Positions 22,066 through 25,581 of a DNA stretch of 25,581 nt are shown here, piece by piece. Source of the DNA: a virus; the IMG/VR virus record IMGVR_UViG_3300025853_000580, positions 1-25,581 of that record. One strand, written 5' to 3'. The notes under the pieces are model-generated. The model searched no databases and had not been told where the DNA came from. It saw only the letters and a list, made by a program, of their open reading frames with translations. Position 1 is the stretch's first letter. The number at the start of each line of letters is the position of its first letter. The translations under genes and the position numbers were made by a program.

Positions 22066-23202
22066 ATGATATACCAATTCAATACAGACTTCGTTCCAGA
22101 TCTTACAGTACCTGAAATCTTCAAGGTGCGCGGTAAGAACTGGGTTTCCTTTGGTCAAGACAACCTATACCCACAATACATTACAGAGCTTTACAACAAG
22201 AGCGCTATCAACAGGACCTCTCTAATCTCTAAGCAACTTAATGTAGTGGGAGAAGGGCTAGAGACTACAGATCCACAGTACAACTACGTACTAAACAGAG
22301 CCAACGATATGGAAGGCTGGAACGATGTCTTCGATAAGTGCGCGCTGGATTACGAGATCTTCGGTGGTTTTGCTCTTAATGTTATCTGGACCCGCGATGG
22401 TAAGAATATCCACTCTTTCTATCACATCCCTTTTCAGGATGTCAGGTCAGGGGATTACGACATACAAGAGGATAAGGTAACACACTACTACTACTCTAGT
22501 GACTGGAAGAACTTCAGAAAGCATAAACCAGTCGCCTATCCTACATTTGATCCCAATACAGCGGAAGATCATCCTAACCAAATCCTGTACTACTACGATT
22601 ACCAGCCCGGGTCTAAGTACTACCCGCTACCATCTTACTCAGGATCTTGCTCAGATATCGAAATAGATGTACAGGTTTCTACACTACATCTCAGCAACCT
22701 AGAAAACGGACTAAACCCATCTCTCTGGATTAACTTTAGAAATGGTATACCCGACAGTGACATGCAACAGCAGTTGTATCAAGAGATCGCTAACGGTTTT
22801 AGCGGAGTAGAAGCTACGGGTCGTTTCTTTGCTACGTTTAGTGACTCGGCCGAGACTGCTCCAGAGATTACCACAATAGAGTCAGCCAACGATGATTACT
22901 ACGTTAACCTCGAGAATAGGATAACCACAAGGATCTTAACTGGTCACCGTATTACCTCCCCATTACTATTGGGTCTATACCACGAAGGAGGAGGTGGACT
23001 CGGATCAAATAAAGACGAGATCCTAACAGCTCACATGCACTTTACCCGCACCGTTATTCAGCCGGATCAGAAAGCGATGCTTAAGCCTTTCAATAGACTC
23101 CTTTGGTACCACGGCTATAATAGCACGCTGCAGATTAAACCGCTTGCTTTATTTCCTGAGGATAAGACTGGCGAGATAGACGAAACGGAAGCGATGGAAT
23201 AA
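22066..23202 (+). CDS. portal protein
   Basis: The dodecameric ring at the capsid vertex through which DNA enters and leaves. 378 residues. Family features are WVSFGQDNLYPQYITELYNK near the start, SAINRTSLISKQLNVVGEG, CALDYEIFGGFALNVIW, and HIPFQDVRSGDY, followed later by a long helical segment (RFFATFSDS, LTGHRITSPLLLGLYHEGGG, LTAHMHFTRTVIQPDQKAML). The C-terminus is acidic. This pattern is typical of portal proteins in Bacteroidota siphophages. Its location after the fibre genes rather than beside the large terminase is unusual. The start is ATG 22066 with an A-rich leader. Confidence 0.88.
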   Translation: MIYQFNTDFVPDLTVPEIFKVRGKNWVSFGQDNLYPQYITELYNKSAINRTSLISKQLNVVGEGLETTDPQYNYVLNRANDMEGWNDVFDKCALDYEIFGGFALNVIWTRDGKNIHSFYHIPFQDVRSGDYDIQEDKVTHYYYSSDWKNFRKHKPVAYPTFDPNTAEDHPNQILYYYDYQPGSKYYPLPSYSGSCSDIEIDVQVSTLHLSNLENGLNPSLWINFRNGIPDSDMQQQLYQEIANGFSGVEATGRFFATFSDSAETAPEITTIESANDDYYVNLENRITTRILTGHRITSPLLLGLYHEGGGGLGSNKDEILTAHMHFTRTVIQPDQKAMLKPFNRLLWYHGYNSTLQIKPLALFPEDKTGEIDETEAME

Positions 23203-23215
23203 TTATATTGCGGAT

Positions 23216-23677
23216 ATGGAAATTTGGAAAGACATAAAAGGATACGAAGGTTACCAGGTAAGTAACTATGGGCGGGTAAAAAGTCCTAACAAGATTCTCA
23301 CTGCTACTCCTAAAGGTACTGGCTATTTTACGGTGAATATTGCTCAACAAAGAAAGTATATTCACAGGTTAGTAGCTGAAGCTTTTATACCTAATCCTGA
23401 TAATCTACCCACGGTAGATCATATCAATAGAGATAAGTCGGACAGCTCTGCAAAAAATCTGAGATGGGCAACCCAAAAAACCCAGATAGAAAATCGCAGA
23501 GATATGAGTGGGGAGAAACATCCAAATTATAAATTCGACGAGTATGTGGTTAAAAAAATACTCAGACTTAAAAAAGCGGGATACAACGTAAGCGAAATCT
23601 CAAGAAAAACCGGAGCAAGCACACGTACCGTAATTAGAAAATTAGAAAAATATTATGCCGAATCCTCCAATCAGTAA
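23216..23677 (+). CDS. NUMOD4/HNH homing endonuclease
   Basis: 153 residues. NUMOD4 module: EIWKDIKGYEGYQVSNYGRV (residues 2-21). HNH core: IHRLVAEAFIPNPDN then VDHINRDKSDSSAKNLRW; the catalytic His is present, although the NN of the other copies reads DS here. The C-terminal helix-turn-helix (ILRLKKAGYNVSEISRKTGA) probably recognises DNA. It lies between portal and adaptor genes, and the adaptor start is inside its last 23 nt, so removal or insertion at this site must preserve that start. Its composition is more AT-rich than its neighbours. Confidence 0.9.
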   Translation: MEIWKDIKGYEGYQVSNYGRVKSPNKILTATPKGTGYFTVNIAQQRKYIHRLVAEAFIPNPDNLPTVDHINRDKSDSSAKNLRWATQKTQIENRRDMSGEKHPNYKFDEYVVKKILRLKKAGYNVSEISRKTGASTRTVIRKLEKYYAESSNQ

Positions 23678-24296
23678 CCCAGAGGTTTTATTCATTAGTG
23701 AAGAAAAACTAAAAGCGTTTACGAGCATCAACTACAACCTGTCTCCGGACGATCTTGTACCTTTCGTATTCGACAGCCAGAACATTTATCTACAGAACCT
23801 AATAGGTGCTTCTTACAAGAATGCTCTAGAAGGCCGTATCTATGCTGGTACGACCACTACCCCTGACCAGACGTTATTGGATAACTTTATAGGTCCTTAC
23901 CTTTGTAACTATGCACTCTATCTTGCTCTCCCCACCATTAAGTACCGCATCTACAACAAGGGCGTACTATCCGGTACCTCTGAAAATGCAGATACAGTTA
24001 CGCTAGAGGAACTACAGTTTCTGATGACCTCGGTCAAGAATGTAGCAGAGAACTACGGTAGGCGTTTGCAGGAGTGGTTAAACTTCCACAGTTCAGATTA
24101 CCCCGAATACGCTGCCCCGAATATCGAGGATGGACAACTGCCAGATAAAGCTAACAGCTACTCTAACAACCTAGTTATTCCCCACTATCCATATGCTGCT
24201 AACAAAAGACTAGCTCAGTGGACTCCAGGAAGGGGAAGACGAGGTGGTTACTACGGAGGTATAGACTGTTACAACCTACCTGATTCTAATTCATAA
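23655..24296 (+). CDS. head-tail adaptor / connector protein
   Basis: 213 residues. The N-terminal half (VLFISEEKLKAFTSINYNLS, then DDLVPFVFDSQNIYLQNLIG, YKNALEGRIYAG) has the pattern of the connector proteins that sit directly after portal genes in Bacteroidota phages. It is mostly helical (LCNYALYLALPTIKYRIYNK, LMTSVKNVAENYGRRLQEWL). The C-terminus is Gly/Arg-rich (GRGRRGGYYGG). It would bind under the portal to close the head and receive the tail. The start is ATG 23655, inside the end of the HNH gene, chosen because this methionine directly precedes the conserved pattern. Confidence 0.7.
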   Translation: MPNPPISNPEVLFISEEKLKAFTSINYNLSPDDLVPFVFDSQNIYLQNLIGASYKNALEGRIYAGTTTTPDQTLLDNFIGPYLCNYALYLALPTIKYRIYNKGVLSGTSENADTVTLEELQFLMTSVKNVAENYGRRLQEWLNFHSSDYPEYAAPNIEDGQLPDKANSYSNNLVIPHYPYAANKRLAQWTPGRGRRGGYYGGIDCYNLPDSNS

Positions 24297-24298
24297 TT

Positions 24299-24418
24299 AT
24301 GGACAAGAAGTTAAAGCATAACCCAATTAAGTTAAGTAAGTCGTATGTCTCTAGCAGGCAGAACGAGAATAGACTAAAAAAATATTTAAGCAAATGTCTA
24401 CAACCACCGACACGATAA
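24299..24418 (+). CDS. possible small basic protein, 39 aa
   Basis: Starts at ATG 24299, 2 nt after the adaptor stop, and ends at TAA 24416-24418, overlapping the next gene by 25 nt. It encodes a very basic peptide (MDKKLKHNPIKLSKSYVSSR, then RLKKYLSK). Placement right after a stop and the A-rich leader of the next gene inside it make the case ambiguous. It could be a real small gene or untranslated leader. Confidence 0.35.
   Translation: MDKKLKHNPIKLSKSYVSSRQNENRLKKYLSKCLQPPTR
24381..24390 (+). promoter_or_regulatory. AATATTTAAG element, short-spacing class
   Basis: Begins 13 nt before ATG 24394, the same offset as the AATATTTAG element before the protease gene at 12601; both continue into GCAA just before the start. 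A promoter for a near-leaderless transcript, or an AT-rich translation leader. Confidence 0.3.
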
Positions 24419-24618
24419 ACTATGTTATTTCAGGACTAACGAAAGAACCGGTTACGTATCTAAATGTAGGCGCTATCGCCGTCAGTATGTCAGACATTGA
24501 ATTCTACTTTAAGGTAGTTCTTTACTCAGTTTCCATCGTTGCCTCTATCTTGGTTTCCCGCAAATACCTGTTGGAGATCAAGAAACTAAAGGAGAACGGC
24601 GAAGATACAAGAAGTTGA
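24394..24618 (+). CDS. probable holin, single- or double-span membrane protein
   Basis: 74 residues. A moderately hydrophobic stretch (YLNVGAIAVSMSDIEFYFKV, about residues 21-40) is followed by a strong membrane helix (VVLYSVSIVASILVSRKYLL, about 40-59) and a charged Lys/Glu-rich tail (EIKKLKENGED). This layout is common among phage holins that sit late in the structural cluster. It is the second holin-like gene in the window, after the one at 14054. The next gene starts in its stop codon (TGATG). No endolysin is found in the remaining window. Confidence 0.55.
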   Translation: MSTTTDTINYVISGLTKEPVTYLNVGAIAVSMSDIEFYFKVVLYSVSIVASILVSRKYLLEIKKLKENGEDTRS

Positions 24619-25196
24619 TGATTCTAAAGTATAAAGAAAATCCCCGACACTTTTTCGAATGTCAGGTTCCTCCTATAGGAGAAGAGACATGGGTGGACCA
24701 CTTTAAATATCCTATCCGGGTCAGCAACTACGGGAGGATATTACCTCATAACCCGGAATATCAGTATGAGTTACAGGCCCATTATTCTACTTTTGGTCGT
24801 AATGCAAGGTCAGGAATATACAACGGGGAGCAGATGCAATGGAATTCTAAGGTTATGGAACTCCCAGGTCAGCCTAGACTAGTTTTAGAGGCTTACACGG
24901 GAGAGGATCTTAAAAATATACAGATCACCAACCTTAATTTCAATATACTAGATAACAGACCTGAAAATCTAGTTCCAGTTAACTCTTTAAGTTACCAAGA
25001 AAAGGCCCACCGTAAAATAGACTTACAATATTTTATAGAGAATACGATAGACTACATGCATAAGCTCGCAAATAGACTAGGGCCAGACACGGATAAAATA
25101 GGATATTTCAAGCTACTCCGCATACCAAAGGGTTATATCCAAGCTTACAAGCATAAATATCAGGGGGCGGCTAAAAAACCATTTTTTAACTTTTAA
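24618..25196 (+). CDS. degenerate NUMOD4/HNH-like protein
   Basis: 192 residues from ATG 24618; TTG 24615 is an alternative. The NUMOD4-like start is present (EETWVDHFKYPIRVSNYGRI, about residues 22-41). After a longer insert, LVLEAYTG takes the place of the LVAEAFIP motif. The HNH core position reads LNFNILDNRPENLVPVNSLS: the Asn-Leu end is kept, but the catalytic His of the other copies (VDHI) is replaced, apparently by Asn. The result should be a DNA-binding protein without nuclease activity, or one with a different active site. The longer C-terminal domain (DLQYFIENTIDYMHKLANRL) is not seen in the other copies. Confidence 0.65.
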   Translation: MILKYKENPRHFFECQVPPIGEETWVDHFKYPIRVSNYGRILPHNPEYQYELQAHYSTFGRNARSGIYNGEQMQWNSKVMELPGQPRLVLEAYTGEDLKNIQITNLNFNILDNRPENLVPVNSLSYQEKAHRKIDLQYFIENTIDYMHKLANRLGPDTDKIGYFKLLRIPKGYIQAYKHKYQGAAKKPFFNF

Positions 25197-25198
25197 TC

Positions 25199-25552
25199 AT
25201 GGGTATACGCTTTTCTACCCGGTTAGTTTTCTTAATTGGTAACTACGCGGTTAAAATCCCTATCGACAGACGCGGCTGGTTACAAGGGATAAACGAGCGG
25301 GAACTCTGGAATAAGTATGGGTCATCTAATCTCGTCCCATTAGTTTGGGGATTAGGCGGTATAGTTTGTCAAAGACGGGCGGAGTCGTTATCAGAATTTA
25401 GAGACGACTATGCAATAGTACTAAAGCAGCAAATACCAGAACTGGACATAGACAATTGTGATCTATATTGCCCCGCCAACTGGGGTAAGTATAACGGCCA
25501 AGTAGTTCTAATAGATTACGGGATAGATGAAAACATTTCAAAAATGTACTAG
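25199..25552 (+). CDS. minimal protein kinase-like protein
   Basis: 117 residues. Kinase-like landmarks in order: a strand with Lys (NYAVKIP, K19), a helix with Glu (INERELWNKYG, E33/E35), a hinge-like LVPLVWG, then NWGKYNGQVVLIDYGI, where N94 and D106 resemble the metal-binding Asn and the D of DFG (here DYG). Similar tiny proteins occur in other phages, usually unannotated. At 117 residues it lacks almost the whole C-terminal lobe, so catalysis is doubtful. Its ATG begins 2 nt after the preceding stop. The kinase resemblance is inferred from motif order only. Confidence 0.5.
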   Translation: MGIRFSTRLVFLIGNYAVKIPIDRRGWLQGINERELWNKYGSSNLVPLVWGLGGIVCQRRAESLSEFRDDYAIVLKQQIPELDIDNCDLYCPANWGKYNGQVVLIDYGIDENISKMY

Positions 25553-25553
25553 G

Positions 25554-25562
25554 GATATATAG
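25554..25562 (+). promoter_or_regulatory. candidate promoter element GATATATAG at the window end
   Basis: The same nonamer as at 591-599, located just after the last gene stop. It probably serves a gene beyond the window. The rest of the final 29 nt shows no complete feature. Confidence 0.3.
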
Positions 25563-25581
25563 AATGTAACGGCCATTTTTT

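Noticed and set aside
25533-25547. Short inverted repeat ACATTT/AAATGT near the last stop as a terminator
   Set aside because: Only 6 bp, AT-rich, inside the coding region and not followed by a T tract.
1-25581. tRNA genes, CRISPR array, integrase or attachment site
   Set aside because: I looked on both strands for cloverleaf-like T-loop patterns, regularly spaced direct repeats and recombinase motifs and saw none.

Overview
The window is a 25.6 kb piece of a tailed double-stranded DNA phage (Caudoviricetes, most likely a siphovirus because it has a tape measure protein and no visible contractile sheath). It holds about 29 well-supported genes, tightly packed with many ATGA or TGATG overlaps, and all but one lie on the + strand. 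A Bacteroidota host is the best guess. The structural proteins resemble those of Bacteroidota phages. Almost no gene has a Shine-Dalgarno sequence; A-rich leaders stand in their place. The intergenic motif TATATTTAG, in two cases preceded by TTG at 17 bp, fits the TTG / TAnnTTTG promoter of that phylum. No integrase, repressor, tRNA or CRISPR array is visible, and neither end of the window is a genome end.

Layout: (1) 1-1611, small genes: the end of an unknown gene, a hypothetical protein, a terminator, then a sigma-factor-like regulator, a two-helix membrane protein with a Cys pair and a small CxxC protein. (2) 2071-3887, packaging: small terminase candidate, a small basic protein and the large terminase. 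(3) 3936-12582, tail: a terminator-like protein, an HK97 gp10-like protein, a chaperone-like protein with a second open frame, two large tail proteins (one ending in Cys-rich repeats) and the tape measure protein. (4) 12601-16297, head: a multidomain XkdF-type protease, a holin-like peptide, an acidic scaffold candidate and the probable major capsid protein. (5) 16368-22060, tail tube candidate, small virion proteins and adhesins with PKD, LamG-like and collagen-like segments. (6) 22066-24296, portal and head-tail adaptor. (7) 24299-25552, a second holin-like protein, a degenerate HNH-like protein and a minimal kinase-like protein.

Three intact-looking NUMOD4/HNH homing endonuclease genes sit at gene junctions (1580, 14221 on the minus strand, 23216), and a fourth relative at 24618 has lost the HNH histidine. 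The order terminase, tail, tape measure, protease, capsid, fibres, portal is shuffled relative to the usual siphophage order, which places portal, protease and capsid directly after the terminase.

The most interesting signals are a recurrent candidate promoter next to a phage-encoded sigma-like factor, a duplicated terminator-promoter cassette whose hairpin shows a compensatory base change, two overlapping open frames at the end of the chaperone-like gene next to a run of nine T, a Cys-rich repeat region in the large tail protein, and a shared N-terminal module in two virion proteins. Functional calls rest on reading motifs and gene context by eye; no database search was run.
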